Positions 7,896-17,255 of a stretch of DNA of 38,199 nucleotides are shown one piece after another. The notes under the pieces were generated by a model. That model was not told the DNA's origin and did not search any database. It saw nothing but the letters and a program-made list of their open reading frames with translations. The stretch is from an uncultured Clostridia bacterium (GTDB taxonomy: Bacteria; Bacillota; Clostridia; Christensenellales; DTU072). Each line of letters begins with the position of its first letter. The stretch's first letter is position 1. The DNA is taken from NCBI GenBank assembly GCA_946621465.1, contig CAMOOO010000012.1, positions 1 to 38,199 of the forward strand, in the 5' to 3' direction. A program made the translations under genes and the position numbers.

Positions 7896-8327
7896 TCAAA
7901 TCAGCTTTTTCCTCAATTCGTCCCTTATATACTCATACCGCAGTCTCTTTTCTTCTGCGGCAAAGTGTTCTTCTCGGAACTGTTCGTGTTGCAGATCGTA
8001 GTTTAGTTTTTCCGAGCCGAATTGTTCGCTGGTCAGGTCGAATACGATGCCGTTTACCTCGTTATAGCAGTGGAAGCCGCCTGCCGCCAGCGGCACGCCG
8101 TAGACCTTTCCGCCGAAAACGTCCTGCACCAAAAATGAGGTTATCGAACACTGCCCGAGCGTTTTGTTGCTTTCGCTCCATTCCGAGCGGTATCTCGGCG
8201 CACAGCTGTACTCGCACCAAATTTCGGACATGAGATCGTACATGTGCCTTTGATTCTTGATCTCCTTGTATTCCTCGCCTATCGGCAAAACGTCCGGTGT
8301 GTCGGCTCCGTAAAAAAAGTACTCCAT
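7896..8327 (-). CDS. YunG-like protein of unknown function
   Basis: The 143-residue protein carries GQCSITSFLVQDVFGGKVYG, then GGFHCYNEVNGIVFDLTSEQF. This matches the arrangement of the YunG-like family, in which a GQC motif, a GG-containing strand, a His and a DLTxxQF motif recur. The spaced Cys, His and Asp suggest a papain/transglutaminase-like arrangement, but that is inference. AAAGG lies only 2 nt from the ATG, so expression may be weak or the start may differ. It stands alone, convergent with the ABC-F gene. Confidence 0.65.
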   Translation of the reverse strand: MEYFFYGADTPDVLPIGEEYKEIKNQRHMYDLMSEIWCEYSCAPRYRSEWSESNKTLGQCSITSFLVQDVFGGKVYGVPLAAGGFHCYNEVNGIVFDLTSEQFGSEKLNYDLQHEQFREEHFAAEEKRLRYEYIRDELRKKLI

Positions 8328-8455
8328 ATCCTTTTATTCTCCTACGATTGATACCATAATAATACCACCTTTCCCGCCCCTTTTGCAAGAGGCAAACTTT
8401 TACCGGGGCGGCAAAATGCAACACGTGCATAGATTAAAGAAGTCAAACGCCGTTG

Positions 8456-8484
8456 TTGACATTGTTAATTATTTATACTAGAAT
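8456..8484 (+). promoter_or_regulatory. SigA promoter of the small lipoprotein gene
   Basis: TTGACA (8456-8461) and TAGAAT (8479-8484) are 17 bp apart, 31 nt upstream of the lipoprotein start codon. Confidence 0.75.
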
Positions 8485-8515
8485 TAAGGTATCAAGACTA
8501 TAAAGGAGTGTCGCT

Positions 8516-8722
8516 ATGAAAAAAACCATTTTATTGCTTGTTTTCGTTTTGGCAATTGCCTGCTGTTTGGTCGCTTGCGACTTTGGAAATAGCTCTTACA
8601 AAACAACGAAATCGGCAACGAAATCAGAGGTTACCGAACTTATCACCGATTCATTGACGAAATCGCTAGGAAGCGAGGTCATTTACGACGAAACGGCTGA
8701 CGTCCTTTGCCGAATAAAATAA
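8516..8722 (+). CDS. Small hypothetical lipoprotein
   Basis: The protein has 68 residues. A hydrophobic signal peptide ends in LVAC with the lipidated Cys at residue 21, leaving a mature chain of fewer than 50 residues rich in Ser, Thr and Lys. AAGGAG lies 7 nt before the ATG. It is followed 18 nt later by another unknown gene, probably in the same transcript. The short mature part may be complete or the remnant of a longer lipoprotein; I recognise no domain. Confidence 0.7.
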   Translation: MKKTILLLVFVLAIACCLVACDFGNSSYKTTKSATKSEVTELITDSLTKSLGSEVIYDETADVLCRIK

Positions 8723-8740
8723 AAACTTTGAGGAAATATC

Positions 8741-9469
8741 ATGGAATATAAAGTAATCGGTTGGTCCACTTATGACGATAGCGACTTTCGTGATCTGCCG
8801 CACGACGGGTACACGCCGGAGGTGTTCGACGCCGTTTTAGAGAACGTGAAAGAAAACGGATACCTCTTTTGCGGAGAGGATCAACAGGAAAGATACAATT
8901 GTTGTCCCGTACTCAATAACTACCGTAAAGCCTGTTACTCTCGTAGAGGGTTCGCGCACATCATGGCGGTGGCGCACGGAGAAATGGGTGACTATGACTA
9001 CGCCCGTTACATGGAGAGTTGTAGCGTGCTGAGCAAGTGCAAAGTTTTCCCCAAAAGCCGTCCCTTTGACGAAAGCGGTATAGAATACAACGACTACTGT
9101 CTGCGCGAACGCACGATGGAAATAGAAAGGGACCTCTACGACCGCATGAAAAAGATCTTCATTCCCGAAGGCACGCTTGTAGACGGCGTACCCGTACCGA
9201 AGATCCACGGACTATCTGCATTTCTCATGCCGGTGGACTATCCGCAAGAAGGGGTATACTGGCCGTCCGACCAATTGCGCCTCACCTGCAAAGACGCCCT
9301 TCCCCTCTCGTGCAGTATCAAACGCATCATCGCCGTCACCGACAAAACCGACCTTGACGAGTACGTCGCATGGCTCAAAAAGAGCGATCCGTCCAAAAGA
9401 ACGGTGGATAAAAATCTCCTGCACGATGCTCTCGAAAAAGGCAAAACGCTGATACTGGAAGTAAACTGA
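8741..9469 (+). CDS. Hypothetical cytoplasmic protein
   Basis: The protein has 242 residues, no signal peptide and no membrane segments. It is acidic and aromatic-rich, and has several conserved-looking Cys and His (YLFCGEDQQERYNCCPVL, then RRGFAHIMAVAHG). A C-terminal stretch IKRIIAVTDKTDLDEYVAWLKKSDPS looks like an alpha/beta fold. I do not recognise the family. AGGAAATATC precedes the ATG. It probably shares the promoter of the preceding small lipoprotein gene and ends at a strong terminator. Confidence 0.75.
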   Translation: MEYKVIGWSTYDDSDFRDLPHDGYTPEVFDAVLENVKENGYLFCGEDQQERYNCCPVLNNYRKACYSRRGFAHIMAVAHGEMGDYDYARYMESCSVLSKCKVFPKSRPFDESGIEYNDYCLRERTMEIERDLYDRMKKIFIPEGTLVDGVPVPKIHGLSAFLMPVDYPQEGVYWPSDQLRLTCKDALPLSCSIKRIIAVTDKTDLDEYVAWLKKSDPSKRTVDKNLLHDALEKGKTLILEVN

Positions 9470-9499
9470 AAACAAAATTACGAATAATTGTTACAAAAT

Positions 9500-9528
9500 A
9501 AAAGGCAGTTCGAAAAAAACTGCCTTTT
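9500..9528 (+). terminator. Rho-independent terminator, copy 1 of a duplicated hairpin
   Basis: The stem AAAAGGCAGTT/AACTGCCTTTT ends the lipoprotein/hypothetical transcript. The same hairpin with its TTGTTACA-AATAA flank recurs at 9699-9744. Confidence 0.85.
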
Positions 9529-9540
9529 AAATATAATTAT

Positions 9541-9700
9541 TGTTTCGGCAAGCTAAATCTTCTTAAAAGGTCTACCAGAATTACTTGAAAAAAAGAAGGT
9601 AGATTGGGTGGGATTTTTCGCGAAAAAGAGCGACGCTGTACTATCGTACTGCAAGCGAAGTTTTTGCGAAAGTTCATAAAACACTATCTCTTAGCCGTAT
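9541..9700. repeat. Intergenic insert with GTAC palindrome, copy 2
   Basis: This stretch separates two copies of the same terminator. It contains TCTACC and GGTAGA arms (about 9571-9604) and, at 9628-9660, the palindrome GAGCGACGCTGTAC-tatc-GTACTGCAAGCG that matches window positions 1-33. No coding sequence is seen. Confidence 0.5.
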
Positions 9701-9711
9701 TGTTACAGAAT

Positions 9712-9740
9712 AAAAGACAGTTTGTAGGAACTGCCTTTTA
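9712..9740 (-). terminator. Terminator of the purine operon, copy 2 of the hairpin
   Basis: AAAAG-CAGTT pairs with AACTG-CTTTT around a 6-nt loop, about 55 nt past the guaA stop codon. It is nearly identical to the hairpin at 9500-9528. Confidence 0.7.
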
Positions 9741-9795
9741 AACGGATTTATTATATTTTTGTTTTATGAACGCAAATCACCCCAATATAACGTTC

Positions 9796-11328
9796 TTACT
9801 CCCATTCGATGGTTGCAGGGGGCTTACCCGTGATATCGTAGACAACTCGATTCACACATTTAACTTCGTTAACGATACGCGAAGAAATCACCGCCAAAAC
9901 GTCGTGGGGAATATCCGCCCAGTCCGCCGTCATGCCGTCCACGCTGGTCACTGCGCGCAATGCAATGGTGTAGTCGTAGGTTCTTTCGTCGCCCATGACG
10001 CCTACGGAGTGCATTCCGGTCAGCACGGCGAAGTATTGCCAGATTTCTTTATCCAAGCCCGCTTTTGCTATTTCCTCACGGAAAATAAAGTCGGCGTCCT
10101 GGACGATCTTGATCTTCTTTTTGGTGATATTGCCGATGATACGTACAGCCAATCCCGGTCCGGGGAAAGGTTGCCTGTTGACGATGTTTTCGGGCAGTCC
10201 CAGTTCCAATCCCAGTTTACGAACTTCGTCTTTGAAAAGGCTCCGTAGCGGCTCGATGATCTCTTTGAAATCGACTACCGACGGGAGACCGCCGACGTTG
10301 TGGTGGCTTTTTATTACCGCGCTTTTTCCAAGTCCGCTTTCGATGACGTCCGGGTAGATGGTGCCTTGCACCAAGAAGTCCACTTTGCCCAGCTTTTTGG
10401 CCTCTTCTCCAAAGACGTCGATAAAGTCTTTACCGATGATCTTTCTCTTCTTTTCCGGCTCTTTTACGCCCTGCAAATCCTTTAAAAAGAGTGCGGATGC
10501 GTCGACTTTAATCAGGTTCATGCCCATGCCGTCTTTGAATACGGACATGACTTGATCGGCTTCGTTTTTCCGGAGAAGACCGTGATCGACGAAGATGCAA
10601 GTGAGGTTGCTGCCTACCGCTTTGTACAGTAAGGTAGCCGCCACCGCGCTATCGACGCCGCCGCTCATGGCGCACAGCACCTTTCCGTCAGCGACTTTTT
10701 CTTTAATGAGTTTAATTTGTTCGCCGACGAAGTCGCTCATCTTCCAATCCCCTGCCGCGTGGCAAACGGAGTATAAGAAGTTATGCAAAATTTTATTGCC
10801 GTCCACGGTATGGACGACTTCCGGATGGAATTGTACGGCGTAGATGTTTCTGTCCGCATTCTCGTAAGCGGCGATCTTGCAGGTCGAGGTACTCGCCGTC
10901 TGGACGAAGCCTTCGGGCAGGACGGACACCTGGTCGGTGTGGCTCATCCAGCAGAAATTTTCTTTAGCGACGCCCTCGAAAAGGACGCTGTCACCGTAGG
11001 TTATTTTTTGCCTGCCGTACTCACGAAGGGGAGCATGGATAACGGTGCCGCCCAAAAGGTGCGCCGTCAATTGCATTCCGTAGCAGATCCCAAGGACGGG
11101 AACGCCGAGAGAAAAAATCTCCTTTGTCACCGTGGGGGCGTTTTCGCCGAAGACACTGGACGGTCCGCCGGTGAAGATGATACCGATGGGATGATAGGAC
11201 TTTATTTTCTCCAAAGAGGTCTCCGAGGAGATCAGTTCTGCGTATACGTTTTGGTTACGAACTCTGCGGACGATCAGTTGGTTATATTGTCCGCCGAAGT
11301 CTATAACAAGTACTGTCTGGTGTTCCAT
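9796..11328 (-). CDS. guaA: GMP synthase (glutamine-hydrolysing)
   Basis: This 510-residue enzyme converts XMP to GMP using glutamine and ATP. The glutamine amidotransferase domain shows Cys82 in GICYGMQL and His168/Glu170 in VQFHPE. The ATP-pyrophosphatase domain has the P-loop SGGVDSA at 222-228, and the chain ends in the conserved [12 protein letters not shown] place the start at the ATG at 11328, with AGGTGG 8 nt before it, instead of a GTG 12 nt upstream. That ribosome site overlaps the purA stop codon, so the two genes are probably translationally coupled in a purB-purA-guaA operon. Confidence 0.97.
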   Translation of the reverse strand: MEHQTVLVIDFGGQYNQLIVRRVRNQNVYAELISSETSLEKIKSYHPIGIIFTGGPSSVFGENAPTVTKEIFSLGVPVLGICYGMQLTAHLLGGTVIHAPLREYGRQKITYGDSVLFEGVAKENFCWMSHTDQVSVLPEGFVQTASTSTCKIAAYENADRNIYAVQFHPEVVHTVDGNKILHNFLYSVCHAAGDWKMSDFVGEQIKLIKEKVADGKVLCAMSGGVDSAVAATLLYKAVGSNLTCIFVDHGLLRKNEADQVMSVFKDGMGMNLIKVDASALFLKDLQGVKEPEKKRKIIGKDFIDVFGEEAKKLGKVDFLVQGTIYPDVIESGLGKSAVIKSHHNVGGLPSVVDFKEIIEPLRSLFKDEVRKLGLELGLPENIVNRQPFPGPGLAVRIIGNITKKKIKIVQDADFIFREEIAKAGLDKEIWQYFAVLTGMHSVGVMGDERTYDYTIALRAVTSVDGMTADWADIPHDVLAVISSRIVNEVKCVNRVVYDITGKPPATIEWE

Positions 11329-11333
11329 AAAAC

Positions 11334-12608
11334 TTACCACCTTTTTATGTAACTTTCTCTGTCGGCGCCTACCGAAACGTACTTAATATTCGCGCCGGTG
11401 GCTTTTTCTAAATATAAAATATAGTCTTGCGCTGCTTTAGGCAACTCCTCGAATTTCCTACAGCCGGAGATGTCACAGTCCCAACCATCGACGTATTCGT
11501 AGATGGGCTTGGCTTTAGCGAGGGCTTCCCCTACCGGGAACACTTCCGTCCGCACGCCGTCAACGTCGTAGGCAACGCAGACGGGGATCTTTTTCAGATA
11601 GGAAAGTACGTCCAGTTTGGTCAGTGCGATCTCATCGGCGCCCTGGATCTTAATGCCGTAGCGAGAGGCGACGATATCGAATCCGCCTACCCGTCTCGGT
11701 CTGCCCGTTGCCGCGCCGTACTCGCCGCCGGCTTCTCTCAGGTCGTTACCTTCCTGTCCGAAAAGTTCGCAGGTGAAGGGTCCTTCGCCTACGCAAGAGG
11801 AATAGGCTTTCATAATGCCGATGGTTTTATCCAATTTATATCCGGGGATACCGGAACCGATGGGCGCGTAAGCGGCAATGGTATTGGAAGAAGAAGTATA
11901 GGGATAGATACCGAAATCAATATCGCGGAGCGCACCCAGCTGCGCCTCGAACATGACCGATTTGCCTGCGGAAAGAGCCTCGGACAAAAACTCGGTGGTA
12001 TTGCGGATGTAGTCTTTGAAAGGAAGGGCGAACTCTTTTAGCCACTCGATCAGTTCTTTTACCTCGATTGCCGGCGCGCCGTAACCTTTTTGTACCGTCA
12101 GGTTTTTCCATTCCACAATGGGCGCTAATTTTTTCTCGATCTGTTCGAAATGGAGAATATCGCCCATGCGCAACGTTTTTTTCATAAATTTATCCGCATA
12201 GACGGGTGCGATACCACGACGGGTGGAGCCGAACTTGGCGTCGCCCAGTCTGTCCTCTTCCAGGCAGTCCAGTAGCACGTGATAGGGCATGCAAATGGTG
12301 GCTCTGTCGCTGATAACGAGGTTTTTCGGCGAAATAACTACCCCCTGCTCACGCAGTTTTTTGACCTCGTTAAAAAGGTGTTTTACGTCGATGACCATGC
12401 CCGGTCCCATGACGTTCACCGTGCTTTCACGAAGGATGCCGGAAGGCAGCAAGTTCAGAATAACTTTGCGCCCCTCTTCGATAACGGTGTGTCCGGCGTT
12501 ATTTCCGCCCTGATAGCGGCAAACGACGTCGTAGTCGGAAGATAGCAGGTCTACCATACGGCCTTTACCTTCATCCCCCCAGTTGATACCCACGATTGCG
12601 GTTAACAT
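11334..12608 (-). CDS. purA: Adenylosuccinate synthetase
   Basis: This 424-residue enzyme makes adenylosuccinate from IMP, aspartate and GTP. The N-terminal GTP-binding and catalytic segment [16 protein letters not shown] and the IMP-site segment GGNNAGHT are present, as are GTSSSNTI-like ([13 protein letters not shown]) and [11 protein letters not shown] motifs. GDEGKGR replaces the more usual GDEGKGK. AAAGGAG lies 8 nt before the ATG. It lies between purB (29 nt upstream) and guaA, so both branches from IMP are encoded together. Confidence 0.97.
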   Translation of the reverse strand: MLTAIVGINWGDEGKGRMVDLLSSDYDVVCRYQGGNNAGHTVIEEGRKVILNLLPSGILRESTVNVMGPGMVIDVKHLFNEVKKLREQGVVISPKNLVISDRATICMPYHVLLDCLEEDRLGDAKFGSTRRGIAPVYADKFMKKTLRMGDILHFEQIEKKLAPIVEWKNLTVQKGYGAPAIEVKELIEWLKEFALPFKDYIRNTTEFLSEALSAGKSVMFEAQLGALRDIDFGIYPYTSSSNTIAAYAPIGSGIPGYKLDKTIGIMKAYSSCVGEGPFTCELFGQEGNDLREAGGEYGAATGRPRRVGGFDIVASRYGIKIQGADEIALTKLDVLSYLKKIPVCVAYDVDGVRTEVFPVGEALAKAKPIYEYVDGWDCDISGCRKFEELPKAAQDYILYLEKATGANIKYVSVGADRESYIKRW

Positions 12609-12637
12609 AATATTATCTCCTTTGCACGTTTATGCAA

Positions 12638-14068
12638 TTATACTTTTATTCCTATCGGTCCGACGAACTCGCCCTCGTTCTCCTCTAAAAGGGGGCAGAC
12701 CACTCTATTTAAAAAGTCCTCCGTCTGGTCGGTGGCGCACCCGAAATAAGAGTTATCGGTAAGAATCTTTTTCATTTCCTCTTCGGTAATGCCAAACACC
12801 GGATCGGCGACAATCTTTTTCAAAACCTCGTTGTCCTTTCCTTCCAGTTTCATCTCCTTTGCCGTCTCCACAGAGTGCCGACGGATCGCCTCGTGCAGTA
12901 CCTGTCTGTCGCCGCCCTTTTCCACGCAGTACATGAGGATGTTTTCGGTGGCGAGGAAGGGCAATTCTTCTTTCAGGTGTCTTTCCGCCATTTTGGGGTA
13001 GACGGTGCCGTTTTGAACGACGTTGATCATCAGTGACAAAATACCGTCCACGGCAAGAAACGCCTCCGGCAAAGAAATACGTCTGTTCGCCGAATCGTCG
13101 AGGGTCCTCTCGAACCACTGAGAAGCGGCGGTGATCGCCGGGTTCATAGCGTCGACCATGACGTAGCGAGCAAGGGAAGCTATCCTTTCGCTCCGCATGG
13201 GGTTGCGTTTATACGCCATAGCAGACGACCCCACCTGTCCGCTCTCGAACGGTTCGTCAAACTCTTTCAGATGGGAAAGCAAGCGAATATCGGATGAGAA
13301 CTTGGCGGCGCTCTGTGCTATCCCCGATAACACGGAGAGGACGAAAAAGTCCACCTTTCTGGAATAGGTCTGTCCGGAAACGTCGTAGGTCCCGGCAAAT
13401 CCCATTTTTTCGGCGATTTTTTTATCGAGAAGACGCACCTTTTCTTTATCGCCCTGAAACAGCGTTAAGAAACTCGCCGAAGTACCCGTGGTACCTTTGC
13501 AACCGAGCAGGCGCAGATTATTCAATTGGAAATCGAGATTATTCAGGTCAAACAATAGGTCTTGGAGCCATAGCGTCGCGCGTTTACCTACCGTCGTCGG
13601 TTGCGCCGCCTGAAAATGCGTATAGGCAAGGGTGGGAACGTTTTTATTCCTCTGACAAAAATCGGCGAGGGATTTTATACAGGTCAGCAGTAATTTTCTG
13701 ACGCGCTGAAGCCCCTCTTTTAAAACGATGCAATCGGTATTGTCGCCGACGTAGCAAGAAGTAGCTCCGAGATGGATAATGGGTTTTGCCGTCGGGCAGA
13801 GATCGCAGTAGGCTTTCAGATGAGCCATGACGTCGTGACGGAGCTGTTTTTCGTACTCGCCCGCTTTTTGGTAATCTATGTCGTAAACATGCGCCTTCAT
13901 CTCCACGATCTGTTCGTCGGTGATAGGCAGTCCCAGTTCCTTTTCGCTCTCGGCAAGAGCCACCCAGAGTTTACGCCACGTGGAGAATTTTTTATCCGCG
14001 GAGAAGATACGTTTCATCTCGTCGCTCGCGTATCTGACACAAAGAGGATTCTCGTAAAATTCCGTCAT
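12638..14068 (-). CDS. purB: Adenylosuccinate lyase
   Basis: This 476-residue fumarase/aspartase-superfamily enzyme splits adenylosuccinate to AMP and SAICAR to AICAR. The superfamily signature appears as GSSAMAYKRNPMRSERI, and the catalytic region includes TSCYVGDNTDCIVLKEGL. The length fits the longer, animal-like PurB group common in Clostridia. TAGGAG lies 6 nt before the ATG. It is the first gene of the purB-purA-guaA operon. No purine riboswitch structure was seen in the 110 nt upstream. Confidence 0.96.
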   Translation of the reverse strand: MTEFYENPLCVRYASDEMKRIFSADKKFSTWRKLWVALAESEKELGLPITDEQIVEMKAHVYDIDYQKAGEYEKQLRHDVMAHLKAYCDLCPTAKPIIHLGATSCYVGDNTDCIVLKEGLQRVRKLLLTCIKSLADFCQRNKNVPTLAYTHFQAAQPTTVGKRATLWLQDLLFDLNNLDFQLNNLRLLGCKGTTGTSASFLTLFQGDKEKVRLLDKKIAEKMGFAGTYDVSGQTYSRKVDFFVLSVLSGIAQSAAKFSSDIRLLSHLKEFDEPFESGQVGSSAMAYKRNPMRSERIASLARYVMVDAMNPAITAASQWFERTLDDSANRRISLPEAFLAVDGILSLMINVVQNGTVYPKMAERHLKEELPFLATENILMYCVEKGGDRQVLHEAIRRHSVETAKEMKLEGKDNEVLKKIVADPVFGITEEEMKKILTDNSYFGCATDQTEDFLNRVVCPLLEENEGEFVGPIGIKV

Positions 14069-14099
14069 AATTTACTCCTAAGTAAATAAATACGGTTTT

Positions 14100-14105
14100 A
14101 TTATA
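14100..14105 (-). promoter_or_regulatory. Candidate -10 box of the purine operon
   Basis: A perfect TATAAT on the minus strand lies 31 nt upstream of purB. No good -35 box is found at the right distance (AGGAAA-like only), so activation or another promoter is possible. Confidence 0.45.
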
Positions 14106-14196
14106 GCGCGACGCGAAAATTTTTCCTACTGTTTGAAATAATCTTTTTAAAAAAAATAATCCTTTTTTAGAACAGATTATTGGTGAAAACGGTCGT

Positions 14197-14514
14197 TTAA
14201 TCCCATTTAATAATGGGACGGCGGGTTTTCAGATAGTCCAAAGTATCTTTGACGCCTTTGTACCGTTTATCCGCTTCTTGCGTCATTTTATCGAATTGAC
14301 CGCTCTTTATCTGTCCCTCGGTCAGTTCGTCCAGTTTCAGGAGCAGATTATAGTATTCGTTCCGGAAGCGCACCAGCGAACGGTGATAGTCCACGCACAT
14401 ATTGTCCTCGCGGTAGTTTCTTATCCCCTTTACCCCGGCAATCAGTTCGTCTATTCTGCCGATCCAGCTGTAAATGGTCTCTTCTATCTTCTTTTTTACC
14501 TGCTCTTTGGTCAT
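14197..14514 (-). CDS. Hypothetical helical protein
   Basis: The protein has 105 residues, is highly charged and is predicted helical, starting MTKEQVKKKIEETIYSWIGR and ending in KTRRPIIKWD. I recognise no family. An upstream in-frame extension of 34 residues would overlap the promoter, so I prefer the ATG at 14514, preceded by GGGAG 11 nt away. The N-terminal helix contains amphipathic heptad-like spacing, so it may form a coiled coil. It stands alone between the purine operon and the MITE-like element. Confidence 0.65.
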   Translation of the reverse strand: MTKEQVKKKIEETIYSWIGRIDELIAGVKGIRNYREDNMCVDYHRSLVRFRNEYYNLLLKLDELTEGQIKSGQFDKMTQEADKRYKGVKDTLDYLKTRRPIIKWD

Positions 14515-14551
14515 AAGTTGCGCAACTCCCGGAAAGAAAAATCCTATCAAC

Positions 14552-14581
14552 AGTATAACACGCCCATACTCTAGGATGCAA
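14552..14581 (-). promoter_or_regulatory. Promoter of the small helical protein gene
   Basis: On the minus strand TTGCAT (14576-14581) and TATACT (14552-14557) are 18 bp apart. Transcription should begin near 14545, which rules out the longer upstream start for the gene. Confidence 0.6.
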
Positions 14582-14668
14582 GCAAAGAAAAAGGCAAGAT
14601 CGCGGCTAAGCGGCATTTTTTGCGACGCTTTTCACGCAAAAACTCCGGAAACAACCGCCATATTTGGG

Positions 14669-14872
14669 GGAGCGGCTCTTATTTAGTGATTTACGCTCAC
14701 AAAACGACAGTCATCTGTTCGAGATCAAAAAATGGTCTTAAAAAATTGCTTATTTTTTGATAAAATGCGGATGATAAATGTATTTTTGTGAGCTTGCGCA
14801 TAAATTTCGCTTGTAGTAGTCCACTACGACTAAGCTCATTTCTGCACAAAATCACTTAAAAATAGCCACTCC
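14669..14872. mobile_element. MITE-like element with 24-bp terminal inverted repeats
   Basis: The left end (14669-14692, GGAGCGGCTCTTATTTAGTG..) and the right end (14849-14872, inverted) agree at 20 of 24 positions. ATATTT flanks both sides (14660-14665 and 14874-14879), a possible target-site duplication. The 204-bp element has no ORF. Its interior holds the palindrome at 14805-14837 (TTTCGCTTGTAGTAGT-cc-ACTACGAC..AAGCTC), related to the GTAC family at 1-33 and 9628-9660. Confidence 0.6.
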
Positions 14873-14888
14873 GATATTTTGGGTGGGC

Positions 14889-14918
14889 TTGACAACGAAG
14901 ATAAAAACGTAGTATTAT
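14889..14918 (+). promoter_or_regulatory. Promoter of the alcohol dehydrogenase operon
   Basis: TTGACA (14889-14894) and TATTAT (14913-14918) are 18 bp apart. About 200 nt of leader follow, with hairpins GGAA-GCTT/AGCG-TTCC near 14960-14983 and CCGACT/AGTCGG at about 15011-15040, before AAGGAG and the start codon. The leader could carry a regulatory RNA; I recognise none. Confidence 0.6.
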
Positions 14919-15124
14919 TTTATTTATAGAAATTTATTTTCTTAAAAAATATTATAGAATGGAATCGCTTGAAGCGTTGTTCCGTTTCTTTTTCCAAAAG
15001 AAGATTCGACCGACTCTCACATAAAATAATGCAGTCGGCCTAAAGTAACAAAAGGCTACTTGCAAAACCTGTTGTGAATAACCTTTTCCCCGATAAACAC
15101 CATGAAATCAAGGAGAACAAAAAA

Positions 15125-16297
15125 ATGATCGACAACTTTATTTACAGCACCCCTACGGAACTGATCTTCGGTAAAGACGTGGTAAACGGTTTGCCGGAAG
15201 TTATGAAACGCTTCGGAAAAAACGTCCTGATGACCTACGGCGGCGGTTCCATAAAAAAATCCGGACTTTACGACAAAGTCATAGAGCTGTTAAAAGATTT
15301 TACCATTATAGAACTGTCCGGTATCGAACCCAATCCCAAATACGATCCGTCTGTTATAACGGGGGCTAAACTCTGTAAAGAGAACGATATCGACGTCATT
15401 CTTTCCGTTGGCGGCGGTTCCGTTCTGGACTGCTCCAAAGCTATTTCCGTCTGCGCTAAATACGACGGCGAGGGCTGGGACCTTATTTCCGGCAAGGTAA
15501 AGGCAGAGGCGGCGTTACCCATCGTTGACATACTGACGCTGGCGGCGACGGGGAGCGAATACGATTGCGGTTGCGTTATTTCTTATACGGCGATAAACGA
15601 CAAACGGGGATATATGGATCCGCTTATGTTCCCTGCCGTCTCCTTCCTCGATCCGCAATACACCTTCAGCGTGTCGAAGTGGCAGACGGCTTGCGGCACG
15701 GCAGACGCAATAAATCACGTCTTGGAGCAATTTTTCTCCAGTCCTCATTCCCTGTTTAACGACGGTATCATGGTATCTGCGTTGCGCTCTCTGATGGTCA
15801 ACGTCAAGATCGCTCTCGACGACCCGACAAATTATGCGGCGCGGAGCGAACTTATGTACGTTTGCAGTTGGGGTTGCAACGGAATTTTAGCTAACGGCGC
15901 CGGGTACTCCGGCTGGCCTATGCACTCCATAGAACACGCTTTAAGCGCCTATTTTGATATAACTCACGGAGCTGGCCTTGCCATCATCACGCCGCGGTGG
16001 ATGAAAAAAATACTGTCCGAAAAGACGGTGGAACGCTTTGTCGTTTTGGGTAAAGAACTCTTCGGACTGGATGCGAGCCTTTCCGATTTTGAGATGGCAA
16101 ACAAAGTAATAGACGAGTTTTACGCCTTCTTTGAATCCATCGGTATTCCGATGCATTTATCGGAACTGGGCGTAAAAGCGGACAAAATCGAGGAGATGGC
16201 GGACCATATCCTGGCAAACGACAACACGAACGAGCCGTGGATGTACGTTCCTCTTAATAAAGAAGCATTGATTGATATTCTGACTGCAAGCATGTAA
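15125..16297 (+). CDS. Iron-containing alcohol dehydrogenase (butanol dehydrogenase type)
   Basis: The protein has 390 residues, the usual size of the YugJ/BdhA group that reduces aldehydes with NAD(P)H. Nucleotide-binding loops [11 protein letters not shown] and [15 protein letters not shown] are present. The metal ligands fit Asp and His in [13 protein letters not shown] and the two His in [21 protein letters not shown] use the ATG at 15125, with AAGGAG 9 nt upstream, and not an in-frame ATG 51 nt earlier. It opens an operon with the MBL-rubredoxin and TMEM175-like genes (19- and 12-nt gaps). The substrate is not visible from sequence. Confidence 0.93.
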   Translation: MIDNFIYSTPTELIFGKDVVNGLPEVMKRFGKNVLMTYGGGSIKKSGLYDKVIELLKDFTIIELSGIEPNPKYDPSVITGAKLCKENDIDVILSVGGGSVLDCSKAISVCAKYDGEGWDLISGKVKAEAALPIVDILTLAATGSEYDCGCVISYTAINDKRGYMDPLMFPAVSFLDPQYTFSVSKWQTACGTADAINHVLEQFFSSPHSLFNDGIMVSALRSLMVNVKIALDDPTNYAARSELMYVCSWGCNGILANGAGYSGWPMHSIEHALSAYFDITHGAGLAIITPRWMKKILSEKTVERFVVLGKELFGLDASLSDFEMANKVIDEFYAFFESIGIPMHLSELGVKADKIEEMADHILANDNTNEPWMYVPLNKEALIDILTASM

Positions 16298-16316
16298 AAA
16301 TAGTAGGAGATATGAT

Positions 16317-17243
16317 ATGAAAATCAAAGCAATAATATTCAGAAAAGACGGCTTTATGATGCAAGGATTTGCATTCGGCGGAGAAGGCGGTACGTTCGAC
16401 AATACCGTTCGGTACCGTTCGAGCCTGCAAAACTATCTGATAGACACGGGAAAGGAAGTCATCTTGGTCGATACGGGTATTCCGATCGGAACGCCGGAGG
16501 AGTCGCCGAACGAGCAGTCGCCCATCTATACGGGGAAAGACGTCACCGACTATATGAGCGCGTTCAAAAACTTGGGATACGCGCCCGAGCAGGTGACAAA
16601 AATTTTGCTCACGCATAAACACGCCGACCATTCCGGCTGTCTTGCCCTCTTCCCTAACGCGAAAATTTACGCAAGCAAAGAGGAAGCCGGCGCGGAGGAA
16701 CTGAAAGGGTTAAATAACGTCGTACCCGTTTCCTTTACCGACGGTCCTTATTATAACTTCCCCGCTTCTCAAAAGATAACGGAGGGCGTTTATTTTATTC
16801 AAGCCAAAGGACACACCAAAGGCAACAGCATCGTTATCACCGAAACGGACGGCATCTTCTATATGCTGCACGGGGACGTCACCTATACGGACGAGGCGCT
16901 GTACGAAAACAAAGTATCCGTCGTTTACGAGGACGTCGCCGAGGCGCGTATAACGCTGGACAGAGTGAGAGACTTTATCGCCCATCATCCCACCGTATAC
17001 CTCTCCACGCACACCCCTCTCGGGTATGAAAACCTCGAAAGCAAAAAGATAATCGACCTCAACAATCCCCCGGAGACCATTCCCGTAGGCGAAATCGTCT
17101 TTAAGACGAAAACGGGGAAATACGTCTGCTCGGTATGCGGCTACGTCTACGATCCTGCGGAAACGGGCGTACCGTTCGAGGACCTCGAGGACTGGGTCTG
17201 CCCGCGTTGCAAACAACCGAAGTCTAAATTCAATCCGGCGTAA
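16317..17243 (+). CDS. Metallo-beta-lactamase-fold hydrolase fused to rubredoxin
   Basis: The protein has 308 residues. Residues 1-245 form an MBL fold with the full di-metal ligand set: H100/H102/D104/H105 in [10 protein letters not shown]166 in GHTKGN, D187 in HGDVT and H232 in STHTP. This resembles the lactonase branch of the superfamily. Residues 268-308 form a rubredoxin domain with Cys 271, 274, 295 and 298. The rubredoxin loop is short: the usual DPxxGDPDxGIxPGTPFEDL is reduced to [12 protein letters not shown]. The fusion points to a redox role in an anaerobe, and the upstream dehydrogenase fits that. The reaction is unknown. Confidence 0.88.
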   Translation: MKIKAIIFRKDGFMMQGFAFGGEGGTFDNTVRYRSSLQNYLIDTGKEVILVDTGIPIGTPEESPNEQSPIYTGKDVTDYMSAFKNLGYAPEQVTKILLTHKHADHSGCLALFPNAKIYASKEEAGAEELKGLNNVVPVSFTDGPYYNFPASQKITEGVYFIQAKGHTKGNSIVITETDGIFYMLHGDVTYTDEALYENKVSVVYEDVAEARITLDRVRDFIAHHPTVYLSTHTPLGYENLESKKIIDLNNPPETIPVGEIVFKTKTGKYVCSVCGYVYDPAETGVPFEDLEDWVCPRCKQPKSKFNPA

Positions 17244-17255
17244 AGAAAGGATGAT

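Noticed and set aside
9766..10248. 160-residue plus-strand ORF opposite the guaA gene
   Set aside because: It lies fully on the reverse strand of guaA, has no ribosome site and no recognisable domain.
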